DNA of 39,094 nucleotides from Bacteroidales bacterium. Its GTDB lineage: Bacteria; Bacteroidota; Bacteroidia; Bacteroidales; P3. The notes under the pieces are model-generated. The model had not been told where the DNA came from and did no database searches. It worked only from the letters and a program-made list of their open reading frames with translations. The position numbers and the translations under genes were made by a program. Where the stretch lies: contig JAFRTM010000002.1 in assembly GCA_017439185.1 (NCBI GenBank), positions 1 to 39,094 of the forward strand, written 5' to 3'. Shown here piece after piece: positions 1-7,640 of this stretch (position 1 is the first letter of the stretch; every line of letters starts with the position of its first letter).

Positions 1-22
1 GAAATTCAGATATCCACCGATT

Positions 23-71
23 GACAACGAAAAACAGTCTATTAGTCATATCCGACAACAAAAAACAGTCT
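23..71. repeat. Two-copy 18-bp direct repeat
   Basis: GACAACGAAAAACAGTCT (23-40) recurs at 54-71 with one mismatch. A weaker relative ending in AACTGTC follows near 108-120. With only two good copies and no uniform spacers beyond, this is not called a CRISPR array, although the window edge cuts off anything to the left. Confidence 0.5.
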
Positions 72-233
72 AAAAAAAATAACCCGTCAACCAACATCCG
101 CCGAAAGACAAAAACTGTCAACCATTTTCAGAAAAACACAGAATGCAACCGCAATAAACATAAGGAAGAAGAAAGTGGCCAGTGGTTGTGGATATGTGGA
201 TAGGTTGCATGTGGGCAGTGGTCAGTGATTGGG

Positions 234-259
234 CGAGGTAGTGTACCTTCGGCACACGG
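234..259 (+). repeat. Short palindromic dispersed repeat, copy 1
   Basis: The core GGTAGTGTACCTTCGGCACAC can fold as a 7-bp stem with a three-base loop and one mismatch. Nearly the same sequence occurs at 442-466 and, inverted, at 31786-31810, always in gene-free DNA. Confidence 0.6.
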
Positions 260-310
260 ATGATGAGAGTATGTTCGATCCCCAGACAAGTGGAGTTTGC
301 TCCCCTTGGT

Positions 311-373
311 TTGCGATGCAAGACCTTTCCCTCGACTTGGCATAAGAATAAATTCTTCTGCTCTCGTTCCTCC
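311..373 (+). repeat. Dispersed ~60-bp intergenic repeat, copy A
   Basis: This copy begins TTGCGATGCAAGACC and contains TTGGCATAAGAATAAATTCT followed by CTGCTCTCGTT. It aligns with 18890-18951 on the minus strand and with 32121-32190 on the plus strand. It lies inside a larger inverted repeat, CCCCAGACA (280-288) and TGTCTGGGG (394-402). No protein-coding function is evident. Confidence 0.55.
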
Positions 374-441
374 AAAAAGGGCCGCACTCCCCATGTCTGG
401 GGTTTACTCCATACCGTCGTAGGCCTGCGAGCAGACAGACC

Positions 442-466
442 AAGGTAGTGTGCCTCCGGCACACGG
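442..466 (+). repeat. Short palindromic dispersed repeat, copy 2
   Basis: The core GTGTGCCTCCGGCACAC is a perfect 7-bp stem with a TCC loop, preceded by AAGGTA as in copy 1. It is the best-preserved of the three copies in the window. Confidence 0.6.
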
Positions 467-597
467 GGTTGCCGGACTATGAGCAGTGATTGGCGAATAG
501 ACAATAGTAAACTAAATACCTCCGGTTCTTCACCCTCCGCACAATAAAAAAACAATTTCTGCGTTATAACTAATGTCAACTTCTAAAACAGAGACCT

Positions 598-2343
598 ATG
601 AACATAAATGACCTCAACATCGACGAATCGGCAAAATGCAACATAGCCACGTGGCTGAACGGCGACTACGACGCCCAGACCAAGCAGGCCATCCTGGACA
701 TGGCTTCGAATCCCGACGAGCTCAACGAGAGCTTCTACCGTAGCCTCGAATTCGGCACGGGCGGGCTTCGCGGCATCATGGGCGTGGGCACCAACCGCAT
801 GAACCGCTACACTGTGGCGATGGCCACCCAGGGGCTCGCCAACTATGTGAAGAAGGTGGTGGGCGAAGGGGAGCTGCGTGCCGCCGTGAGTCACGACAGC
901 CGCAACCACAGCCGCGAGTATGCCCTCATCACCGCGAGGGTCCTCGCCGCCAACGGTTTCAAGGTGTTCATGGTCTCGGAGATGCGACCCACGCCGGTGC
1001 TCTCGTTCATGGTGCGCCACTACCGCTGCCAGACGGGCGTGATGCTCACCGCCAGTCACAACCCCAAGGAATATAACGGCTACAAGGCCTACTGGGGCGA
1101 CGGGGCCCAGCTGGTGCCGCCTCACGACAAGGCGGTCATCGACGAGGTGAACAAGATACAGCAGCTCGCGGACGTCCACTCCCAGGAGGACGACGCCAAC
1201 ATCACCTTCGTGGGCGAGGAGCTCGACAGGGTGTATCTGGACTGCGTGAAGAGCAACTCGCTGAACCCCGACGTGATCAAGCGCCACCACGACATCAAGA
1301 TGGTCTATACGCCGCTCCACGGCACGGGCATCACCCTCATACCGCGTGCGCTGAAGGAGCTGGGCTTCACCAACGTGAACATCGTGGAGGAGCAGGCGGT
1401 GCCCGACGGCAACTTCCCGACGACCCCGTCGCCCAACCCCGAAGAGCCGGCGGCCATGAAGATGGCGGTGGAGAAGGCCCAGGCCATAGATGCCGACGTG
1501 GCCTTCGCCTCCGACCCCGACGCCGACCGTGTGGGCATGGCTGTGAAGCTCCCCGACGGCTCCTGGCGTCTCCTCAACGGCAACCAGACCCTCTCGGTCA
1601 TCGTCTATTACCTCTGCCGCCAGTGGAACGAGAAGAAGCTCCTCACGGGCAACGAATATATAGTGAAAACGATAGTCACCAGCGAGCTCCCGCGCCTTAT
1701 CGCCGAGGGCTACGGCGTGAGGTCCTACGACACGCTCACCGGCTTCAAGTGGATATGCAAGAAGATACGCGAGCTGGAAGGGGAGCAGATCTTCATAGGC
1801 GGCGGCGAGGAGAGCTACGGCTACATGGTGGGCGACTTCGTGAGGGACAAGGACGCGGTGGCGGCCTGCTCGATGATTGCCGAGATAGCGGCATGGGCCG
1901 CCGACCAGGGCAAGACGTTCTTCGACGTACTCGTGGACGTGTACAAGCAGTTCGGATTCTACAAGGAGGCCCAGCGCTCGGTGGTGCGCAAAGGTAAGAG
2001 CGGCGCCGAGGAGATAGAGCAGATGATGAGGAACTTCCGCAACCAGCCCCCTACGGAACTCGCCGGCAGCCCGGTGGTGAAGATCGACGACGTGCAGACG
2101 GGTGTCTCGCGCGACCTCGTCACCGGCAGGACCTCCGCCATAGACCAGCCGTCGAGCAACGTGCTGCAGTACTACACCGCCGACGGTAGCAAGGTCACCG
2201 TGCGCCCCAGTGGCACGGAGCCGAAGATAAAGTTCTACTTCTCGGTGTGTGCGCCGCTCTGCTGCCACGACTGCTTCGAGGCTACAGAAAAGGCCCTCGA
2301 CGAGAAGATCGAGAGCCTGAAACGTTCAATGGGTGTCGAATAG
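598..2343 (+). CDS. pgm: Phosphoglucomutase/phosphomannomutase family protein (phospho-sugar mutase)
   Basis: This 581-residue cytoplasmic alpha-D-phosphohexomutase should interconvert glucose 1-phosphate and glucose 6-phosphate. All four family signatures are visible: the phosphoserine loop TASHNPKEYNGYK (Ser153), the metal-binding DPDADR (306-311), the sugar-binding GGGEESYG (401-408) and the phosphate-binding RPSGTEPK near the C-terminus. Length fits the PGM2-like long bacterial group rather than the ~450-residue mutases. The ATG at 598 is preceded by a purine-rich AGAGACCT. It converges on glucose-6-phosphate isomerase with nine bases between stop codons, so the two genes share glucose 6-phosphate as metabolite. 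Preference for glucose over mannose is inferred from the neighbour and family, not proven. Confidence 0.93.
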   Translation: MNINDLNIDESAKCNIATWLNGDYDAQTKQAILDMASNPDELNESFYRSLEFGTGGLRGIMGVGTNRMNRYTVAMATQGLANYVKKVVGEGELRAAVSHDSRNHSREYALITARVLAANGFKVFMVSEMRPTPVLSFMVRHYRCQTGVMLTASHNPKEYNGYKAYWGDGAQLVPPHDKAVIDEVNKIQQLADVHSQEDDANITFVGEELDRVYLDCVKSNSLNPDVIKRHHDIKMVYTPLHGTGITLIPRALKELGFTNVNIVEEQAVPDGNFPTTPSPNPEEPAAMKMAVEKAQAIDADVAFASDPDADRVGMAVKLPDGSWRLLNGNQTLSVIVYYLCRQWNEKKLLTGNEYIVKTIVTSELPRLIAEGYGVRSYDTLTGFKWICKKIRELEGEQIFIGGGEESYGYMVGDFVRDKDAVAACSMIAEIAAWAADQGKTFFDVLVDVYKQFGFYKEAQRSVVRKGKSGAEEIEQMMRNFRNQPPTELAGSPVVKIDDVQTGVSRDLVTGRTSAIDQPSSNVLQYYTADGSKVTVRPSGTEPKIKFYFSVCAPLCCHDCFEATEKALDEKIESLKRSMGVE

Positions 2344-2352
2344 CGGCGGGAG

Positions 2353-3636
2353 TCAGACGCCGGGCTTGCCCAGCAGCTTGAACATGTTGCGCTTGTAGGC
2401 CTCGACGCCCGGCTGGTTGAAGGGGTTCACCCCCAGCATGTAGCCGCTTACGCCACAGGCATATTCGAAGAAATAGATCAGTTCGCCGAGGCTGGCCTCG
2501 TCGATTTTATCGACGCCGACCTCGATGACGGGTACGCCGCCGTCGTGGTGGGCCATCATGGTGCCCCGTTCGGCGCAGCGGTTGATCTCGGTGAGCGACT
2601 TGCCACAGAGGTAGTCGAGACCGTCGCTGTTGTCGGAGGCCTGCTCCACCGTCAGGGAGCCTCCCTTGCCGGTGCTCTTCACGAGGGTCTCGAACATGAG
2701 GCGCTCGCCTTCCTGGATATACTGTCCCAGCGAGTGCAGGTCGGTGGTGAACGACAGGTTGTAGGGCAGCAGGCCCTTGGCGTCCTTGCCTTCGCTCTCG
2801 CCGTAGAGCTGTTTCCACCACTCGGCGAAATAGTGCATATCGTAGAGGAACGACGACATCACCTCCACCTTCTTGCCGGAGCGGTAGAGCAGGTTGCGCA
2901 CGGTGGCATACTGCAGGGGAGCGCTCATGGGGGTGGACTTCACCTGGGTCCTCATGGCGAGAGCCCCGGCGACGAGTGAGCGGATGTCGAAGCCGGCGGC
3001 GGCGATGGGCAGGAGACCCACCGGGGTGAGCACCGAGAAGCGTCCTCCCACGTTGTCGGGGATGACGTAGGCCGGATAGCCTTCGCCGGCGGCCATGCCG
3101 TGCAGGGCGCCCTTGGCCCCGTCGGTGACCGCCACAATGCGCTGGCGTGCCCCCTCGCGGCCGTAGCGGCGTTCCAGCTCGCTGCGCAGCATGCGGAAGG
3201 CGATGGCCGGCTCGGTGGTGGTTCCCGACTTCGAGATCACCACCACGCAGAAGTCTTCGTCCTCCAGACACCTCATGAGGCGGCGGTAGTAGGCCTCGTC
3301 GAGGGTGTGGCCGGCATAGACGACCTCCATGCCGTCGGTTCCGCGGCCTCCGAGAGCCTCGATGACGGCGCGTGCGCCGAGGTAGGAGCCGCCGATGCCC
3401 ACCACTACCAGTTTCCTGGCCAGGGCCTTCAGCCGTGCGACCTCGTCCTCGATACGTTTTAGGTCGCCCTCGGCGATGGACTCGGGCAGGGAGACCCAGC
3501 CCAGGAAGTCGTTGCCGGCACCGCTCCCGTTCTCCAAGACGTCACGGGCGGAAAGCACCTCGGGTTCGATTCCGGCGAGGGAGTTCTGAGGCAAAAAAGA
3601 AACGGCATTAGCCACATCAAGAGTAAGTCTGTCCAT
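2353..3636 (-). CDS. pgi: Glucose-6-phosphate isomerase
   Basis: This 427-residue cytoplasmic enzyme interconverts glucose 6-phosphate and fructose 6-phosphate. The N-terminal SIS fold shows GIGGSYLGARA (from residue 80) and the phosphate-binding SKSGTTTEPA (135-144). The C-terminal signature QPGVEAYKRN lies close to the end. It is slightly shorter than the usual ~445-residue bacterial enzyme, but all core motifs are present. It is transcribed toward pgm with only nine bases between the two stops, so the ends of the two transcripts must overlap. No clear TAnnTTTG box lies upstream in the AT-rich stretch 3637-3930, which also carries the divergent OmpA-family promoter. Confidence 0.95.
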   Translation of the reverse strand: MDRLTLDVANAVSFLPQNSLAGIEPEVLSARDVLENGSGAGNDFLGWVSLPESIAEGDLKRIEDEVARLKALARKLVVVGIGGSYLGARAVIEALGGRGTDGMEVVYAGHTLDEAYYRRLMRCLEDEDFCVVVISKSGTTTEPAIAFRMLRSELERRYGREGARQRIVAVTDGAKGALHGMAAGEGYPAYVIPDNVGGRFSVLTPVGLLPIAAAGFDIRSLVAGALAMRTQVKSTPMSAPLQYATVRNLLYRSGKKVEVMSSFLYDMHYFAEWWKQLYGESEGKDAKGLLPYNLSFTTDLHSLGQYIQEGERLMFETLVKSTGKGGSLTVEQASDNSDGLDYLCGKSLTEINRCAERGTMMAHHDGGVPVIEVGVDKIDEASLGELIYFFEYACGVSGYMLGVNPFNQPGVEAYKRNMFKLLGKPGV

Positions 3637-3838
3637 ATTTCGCTAAATTTAATGTTAAAAATGATAAAAGAAAGCAACATCTATTATACGTAAAAAAACA
3701 GAATAAATTACATTTTCGGTGTAAAAAATCACAGGCAACAGGGTTGTTTAGAGGGAAATAGCAAAAAATATTTGAGAGTAAAGACGCTTGTAATCAAGGT
3801 TATAAACATCGCCTGTTGATAAATTTATAATAATGTTA

Positions 3839-3868
3839 TTTATATTAAGAAAAAAAAGCGTATCTTTG
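3839..3868 (+). promoter_or_regulatory. Bacteroidota-type promoter for the OmpA-family gene
   Basis: The -7 box TATCTTTG is at 3861-3868, with a weak TTT at 3839-3841 nineteen bases upstream as -33 element. The leader to the ATG at 3933 is about 60 bases and very A-rich, the usual arrangement for highly expressed Bacteroidota genes. Confidence 0.65.
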
Positions 3869-3932
3869 CAATTCAAAATAATGGACGAAAATAAATAAAA
3901 AGTAAAATATTAAAAAGTTAAAATCAAACAAA

Positions 3933-5153
3933 ATGGCAAAGAGAATTTTACAATTTGGTATGATGCTGTGCCTCCTTGGCTTCGTATTTGGCGCTACAGC
4001 TCAAGAAGAGACCAAAGAGAAAGCCAGAGTGCAAGATTATCCCCGTATGGGATTCTGGAGCAACTGGTCAATCGGTGCTGACTTCGGCGCCAACTACCAG
4101 ATTTCGCTGTCGAGTGCAGCCACTCCGGGATACTGGGGACTTGGCGCTCATCTCTTCTTCCAGAAGAAGGTCAGCCCGCTGTGGAACCTCCGTCTCACTT
4201 TGGGATTCCCCCGTTTCGTGAGTTTCCAGGGTAAGGCCGAAGACGCCGAGGCCGACGTTTACGGTACCGCTACCGCCGACTTCCTCTGGTCAATCATCAA
4301 CGGATTCAGCTACAACCCCGACCGCAAAGTTGACCTGCAGTGGATGGGCGGCGCTGGAATCGCTATCGAGAACAACCCGTCGCAGAACGGCCACGCTACG
4401 CTCTATGCCCGCACGGGTCTGGAGTTTGACTGGTACATCTGCGAGCACTCCACCCTCTTCCTCGACGCTCTCGTAGGAATGACCGACATACCGGCCCCCA
4501 AGGCTTGGTTCTATGGCGCTCCCCGTGGAAAGTGCAACACCTACCTCGGCATCGGTTATATGTATAACTTCGGTCTCACCAAGGCCGACAAGGAGCTCCT
4601 CGCCCAGAGAGAGATGCTCGACAACAACCCCTGCGAGGACCTCAACAACCAGATCAACGACCTCGCTTCGGAGCTGGCTGACTGCAAACAGAACGAGCGC
4701 AAACTCGAGAACAAGATCAAAGACCTCGAGAACGAGCTGGATATGTGCAGAAACGGCGAAAACGAGAAGAGCAAAGAACTCCAGCAGCGTATAGACCAGA
4801 TGAAGAACGACCAGCTGACTTACTATGCTCTCCCGTTCTCCATTACCTACGATGTTAACCAGTCCAAGGTCAACGCCAACGAGATGCCCAAGCTGAAAGC
4901 TATCGCCCAGGTTATGGAAGCCGATCCCGACCTGAAACTCAACGTGGTTGGTTTCTGCGACGCTACCGGTTCCGACGATTACAACATGAAGCTCTCCCAG
5001 AAACGTGCTGAGACCGCCAGAGACATCCTCGTCAAGAAGTATGGCATCAACAAAGACCGTCTCTCCTGCGACTGGAAAGGCAAGAGCATGGCCTTCGGCG
5101 ACAGCAAGCTGTCCATCAATCGCCGCGTCTCCTTCTACCGTATGATCGACTAA
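3933..5153 (+). CDS. OmpA-family outer-membrane protein with coiled coil and peptidoglycan-binding domain
   Basis: This 406-residue envelope protein probably links outer membrane and peptidoglycan. A signal peptide ends near residue 24, with cleavage before Gln in ATAQEE. Residues ~30-215 are rich in alternating aromatic and polar stretches that look like a small beta barrel. Residues ~225-300 form a charged heptad region (NDLASELADC, KIKDLENELD) likely to be a coiled coil. Residues ~300-406 are an OmpA C-terminal domain with VVGFCDATG, LSQKRAETARDIL and the terminal INRRVSFY motif. It has its own strong promoter (TATCTTTG at 3861) and a clear terminator, so it is probably monocistronic and abundant. 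Domain assignment is confident; the exact ligand is not. Confidence 0.88.
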   Translation: MAKRILQFGMMLCLLGFVFGATAQEETKEKARVQDYPRMGFWSNWSIGADFGANYQISLSSAATPGYWGLGAHLFFQKKVSPLWNLRLTLGFPRFVSFQGKAEDAEADVYGTATADFLWSIINGFSYNPDRKVDLQWMGGAGIAIENNPSQNGHATLYARTGLEFDWYICEHSTLFLDALVGMTDIPAPKAWFYGAPRGKCNTYLGIGYMYNFGLTKADKELLAQREMLDNNPCEDLNNQINDLASELADCKQNERKLENKIKDLENELDMCRNGENEKSKELQQRIDQMKNDQLTYYALPFSITYDVNQSKVNANEMPKLKAIAQVMEADPDLKLNVVGFCDATGSDDYNMKLSQKRAETARDILVKKYGINKDRLSCDWKGKSMAFGDSKLSINRRVSFYRMID

Positions 5154-5181
5154 TCCTAAGGATATAAAATTATCTGTTAAG

Positions 5182-5220
5182 AATGGCGGAGCTTCCTGTG
5201 AAGTTCCGCCATTTGTTTTG
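5182..5220 (+). terminator. Rho-independent terminator after OmpA-family gene
   Basis: AATGGCGGAGCTT pairs with AAGTTCCGCCATT (one G-U pair) across a CCTGTG loop to give a 13-bp stem, followed by the T-rich TGTTTTG. It starts 29 bases after the stop codon. Confidence 0.85.
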
Positions 5221-5264
5221 GAAGGGTGAGGCTTGCGGCGACGCATTTTTTTTGAGGGCAAAAG

Positions 5265-5294
5265 TTGTCAGTCTAAAAAAAATGTGTATCTTTG
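5265..5294 (+). promoter_or_regulatory. Bacteroidota-type promoter for NlpC/P60 gene
   Basis: TTG at 5265-5267, a 19-base spacer, then TATCTTTG at 5287-5294. This matches the Bacteroidota consensus closely and gives a leader of roughly 50 bases to the ATG at 5350. Confidence 0.8.
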
Positions 5295-5349
5295 CAATCC
5301 TTTTTCGCCTCCTTCCGAGGGGAGGCAACACGACTAGAACGTACTAATA

Positions 5350-5874
5350 ATGAAGCGGACAATACTTATACTGACTGCGATCACGGTAATGCTTTTAGGG
5401 GCAATCCAGGCCCAGGCCCAATATTATCTCGAAGTGGAATATTATATGGAAGAAGAATATGCCCCGGAGGGGGAACCGGCCCCCTCGCACTCGCGCGTGG
5501 ACTCGGTGCTGATGGAGGCCAACAAATATCTGGGCACTCCCTACCGCTGGGGCGGCAAAGCCCCCGGAGGCTTCGACTGTGCCGGTTTCGTAAGATATGT
5601 CTATTCCAAGTTCGGAGTGTCGTTGGCGCCCGCCGCACCGCCGCAGTACCGGCAAGGCTCGCCGGTGAAGCGTAGCGACCTGCGTCCCGGCGACCTGGTG
5701 TTCTTCGGCGGCAGCCATAACCCCCAAGCCATAGGCCACGTGGGAATAGTGACCTCGGTAGGGGAGGACGAGTTCTTCTTTATCCACGCTTCCAACTCGG
5801 GCGTGAGGGTCTCCACCTCGAAAGAGACCTACTACCGCCACCGCTACATCTCCGCCTGCCGGGTGCTGGAATAA
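5350..5874 (+). CDS. NlpC/P60 (C40) peptidoglycan hydrolase, exported
   Basis: This 174-residue secreted endopeptidase likely cleaves stem peptides of peptidoglycan. A signal peptide ends in AQA before QYYLEV. The C40 domain fills residues ~50-174: YLGTPYRWGG, then FDCAGFVRYVY with the nucleophile Cys, PGDLVFFGG, and the His of GHVGIV followed by FIHAS. All three catalytic regions are intact. There is no N-terminal SH3 or LysM domain, so this is a minimal single-domain member. It has its own promoter and a strong hairpin downstream. The ATG at 5350 is chosen because it gives a complete signal peptide and lies downstream of the promoter; an overlapping open frame from 5292 is a shadow. Confidence 0.88.
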   Translation: MKRTILILTAITVMLLGAIQAQAQYYLEVEYYMEEEYAPEGEPAPSHSRVDSVLMEANKYLGTPYRWGGKAPGGFDCAGFVRYVYSKFGVSLAPAAPPQYRQGSPVKRSDLRPGDLVFFGGSHNPQAIGHVGIVTSVGEDEFFFIHASNSGVRVSTSKETYYRHRYISACRVLE

Positions 5875-5903
5875 GAAAAGGAATAGATGGAAAAGGAAAA
5901 CGA

Positions 5904-5932
5904 GAGGGGCGGCACCGCAGGTGCCGCCCCTC
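5904..5932. terminator. Bidirectional terminator hairpin between convergent genes
   Basis: GAGGGGCGGCACC (5904-5916) pairs perfectly with GGTGCCGCCCCTC (5920-5932) around a three-base loop. On the minus strand the hairpin is followed by TTTTCCTTTTCC, making it a good terminator for the kal transcript; it also ends the NlpC/P60 transcript. Confidence 0.8.
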
Positions 5933-5959
5933 CTTAAGTATTCTATCAGTAAGAGATTC

Positions 5960-6352
5960 TTATTTGTTCTTCCTCTGACAGTCTTTGGGGGTCACGCAGG
6001 TGCCGCTGGCACGGCAGACGAGGATCTTCTCCTCGAGGACGTCGGCGGCGGAGTCGCTGATGTCGGGGCGGGTCTTGATGACCTTGTAGGCCTCGAAGCT
6101 CATCTTGCGCGAGGTGTTGCCGACATGGGTGATCTCGCCGTAGGCTTCGATGTAGTCGCCGGCATAGACGGGGGCTTTGAATTCCACCATATCGTAGGCG
6201 CAGAAGAGGCCTTCGTCGCCGTCCTGTATGATGAGGAGTTCGGTAGCCACGTCGCCAAAGAGGTGGAGCATGTGGGCTCCGTCAACGAGGTTTCCGCCAT
6301 AGTGGGCGTCTTTTGCGCTCATACGAACGCGGAGCATAGATTTTACTGCCAT
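5960..6352 (-). CDS. kal: 3-aminobutyryl-CoA ammonia lyase (lysine fermentation)
   Basis: This 130-residue cytoplasmic hot-dog-fold enzyme should deaminate L-3-aminobutyryl-CoA to crotonyl-CoA in the anaerobic lysine-to-butyrate/acetate pathway. I recognise the family from its conserved run: [76 protein letters not shown] and the terminal [11 protein letters not shown]. It sits 42 bases downstream of a CoA-transferase alpha subunit on the same strand. The other pathway genes (kamA, kamDE, kdd, kce) are not in this window. The bases just upstream of the start are four tandem heptamers (6360-6387). Family assignment is strong; a generic acyl-CoA hot-dog hydrolase is the alternative. Confidence 0.85.
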   Translation of the reverse strand: MAVKSMLRVRMSAKDAHYGGNLVDGAHMLHLFGDVATELLIIQDGDEGLFCAYDMVEFKAPVYAGDYIEAYGEITHVGNTSRKMSFEAYKVIKTRPDISDSAADVLEEKILVCRASGTCVTPKDCQRKNK

Positions 6353-6359
6353 ATTCTGA

Positions 6360-6387
6360 TTGAAAATTGAAAGTTGAAAATTGAAAT
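6360..6387 (-). repeat. Four tandem 7-bp repeats in the kal leader
   Basis: Read on the plus strand the units are TTGAAAA, TTGAAAG, TTGAAAA and TTGAAAT with no gaps. They fill most of the 42 bases between the atoD stop and the kal start and begin eight bases before the kal start codon. This is a simple-sequence tract able to slip during replication. Confidence 0.8.
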
Positions 6388-6394
6388 ATAGAAA

Positions 6395-7039
6395 TTATTT
6401 GATGATGTAGTCGACGAAGATGCCGGGTGTCTTCACGTTCTCGGGAGCGATGGAGCCTGTCTCCACGATCTCCTGAGGTTCCACGATCACGGTGTCGGCT
6501 GCGGTCGCCATCATGGGGCAGAAGTTCTGCGAGGTGCCCTTATAGACGAGGTTTCCGTCGTGGTCGCAGATGTTGGCTCCGATGATAGCCACGTCGGCGT
6601 GGACGGGTTTCTCGAGGAGGTACTCCTTGCCGTCGACGGTGACTTTCTGCTTGCCGTTCTCCACCACGGTGCCGAGGCCGGTCTGGGTGAGGATGCCGCC
6701 GAGGCCTGCGCCTGCAGCGCGAATCTGCTCGGCGAGGGTGCCCTGGGGCTGGAGGGTCACTTTCAGGGTGCCGGCGTTCATCTGGTCGATGGTGTTGTTG
6801 TTGGTGCCGATGTGGGTGGCGATGAGGGCTTTTACCTGATGGTTGGTGATGAGCTTGCCGACGCCCACTTCAGGATAGGCGGTGTCGTTGCAGATGATGG
6901 TGAGGTCTTTCACACCGTTGGCGACGAGCTGGTCGATGAGTTTGATGGGATTGCCTACGCCGAGGAATCCGCCAACCATTACTGTCATACCGTCTTTGAT
7001 CTTGGCGGCTGCTTCTTGTACAGTGACAAATTTATTCAT
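6395..7039 (-). CDS. atoD: Acetoacetate/butyrate-type CoA-transferase, alpha subunit
   Basis: This 214-residue protein is the alpha subunit of a family I 3-oxoacid CoA-transferase. It shows the N-terminal VMVGGFLGVGNP oxyanion-loop region, TGLGTVVENGKQ near the middle, EKPVHADVAIIGA and a C-terminal GIFVDYII. In this family the catalytic glutamate is carried by the beta subunit (AtoA or ScoB), which normally lies next to the alpha gene; none is present within the window, so partner and activity depend on a gene elsewhere. It precedes kal, which supports a role moving CoA between acetoacetate or acetate and butyryl-CoA. It begins 47 bases after the skp stop on the same strand. Confidence 0.85.
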   Translation of the reverse strand: MNKFVTVQEAAAKIKDGMTVMVGGFLGVGNPIKLIDQLVANGVKDLTIICNDTAYPEVGVGKLITNHQVKALIATHIGTNNNTIDQMNAGTLKVTLQPQGTLAEQIRAAGAGLGGILTQTGLGTVVENGKQKVTVDGKEYLLEKPVHADVAIIGANICDHDGNLVYKGTSQNFCPMMATAADTVIVEPQEIVETGSIAPENVKTPGIFVDYIIK

Positions 7040-7086
7040 AGTTATAATGTTTAATTATTAATATACATTCACGAAAGGGGAGGGGT

Positions 7087-7596
7087 TTAGAGTCCGAGTT
7101 TCTTCTTGACGAGGGGCATGATGTCGTCGCTGTCCTGCTGGTAGAGGAGTGCGCCGACTCCCGAGTCGAAGATGTAGGTGTAGCCGTTCTCCTTGGCCAC
7201 GTCCTCGATGGCTTTCTTGGCTTTATCGATGATAGGTTTCAGCACTTCCTGCTCTCTCTCGGCAAGTTTTTTCTGAGCGCTTTCCTGGAAGTCCTGGATG
7301 CGGTTGCCCATGTCTTGGAGCTCGCGTTCCTTGGTCTGACGGATGAGGTCGGACATCTGGTCTTTCTTGCCCATGTATTCGTTATAGCGCTGCTCGAGTT
7401 CGGTCTGCATGGTCTTCATGGTGTTCTGAAGTTCGTCCACCTCTTTCTGCAGAGTGGCTTGGGCCTCATCGCGACCGGGCATGATCTGCATGAGTTCGGA
7501 GGAATTGATGTGTCCCAGTTTCACGGTCTTCTGTGCCACGGCGGTCGTGCCGAAGGCGAACATCACTACTAAAAGTGCGATTAATGTCTTTTTCAT
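7087..7596 (-). CDS. skp: OmpH/Skp-family periplasmic chaperone (second of a pair)
   Basis: This 169-residue periplasmic chaperone should hold unfolded outer-membrane proteins for the Bam complex. A signal peptide ends in AVA before QKTVKLG. Residues ~20-145 show the OmpH pattern: LGHINSSELMQIMPG, then a long charged helical hairpin (ATLQKEVDELQNTM, RQTKERELQDMGNRI), and a closing beta strand around YTYIFDSG. Length matches classic Skp. It is the downstream partner of a longer OmpH-like gene behind bamA, as in most Bacteroidales. Confidence 0.88.
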   Translation of the reverse strand: MKKTLIALLVVMFAFGTTAVAQKTVKLGHINSSELMQIMPGRDEAQATLQKEVDELQNTMKTMQTELEQRYNEYMGKKDQMSDLIRQTKERELQDMGNRIQDFQESAQKKLAEREQEVLKPIIDKAKKAIEDVAKENGYTYIFDSGVGALLYQQDSDDIMPLVKKKLGL

Positions 7597-7640
7597 TGTT
7601 CTATCCTTTTTATTGTTTTTATTCTTGTGAATTATGTGTG

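Larger units (their letters stand above)
1..597. other. Gene-free, repeat-rich left flank
   Basis: I see no credible gene here; the short open frames run through repeats and have no recognisable product. The stretch holds an 18-bp near-identical direct repeat (23-40 and 54-71, 31 bp apart), two copies of a short palindromic element (234-259, 442-466), one copy of a roughly 60-bp dispersed repeat (311-373), and a 9-bp perfect inverted repeat (280-288 with 394-402) enclosing the latter. The pgm promoter should lie in the last 100 bases, but no good TAnnTTTG box is visible. Confidence 0.7.

Noticed and set aside
23-71. Start of a CRISPR array
   Set aside because: Only two 18-bp copies with a 13-base gap, no further units and no cas genes.
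118-579. 153- and 80-residue minus-strand frames near the left end
   Set aside because: They translate dispersed and palindromic repeats (phrases like CRRYTT or PEAHYLG); no conserved domain or leader.
583-2268. 561-residue open frame on the minus strand opposite pgm
   Set aside because: It mirrors a clear phosphohexomutase gene; its His/Val/Arg/Leu-rich product has no motif and comes from GC-rich codon bias of the true gene.
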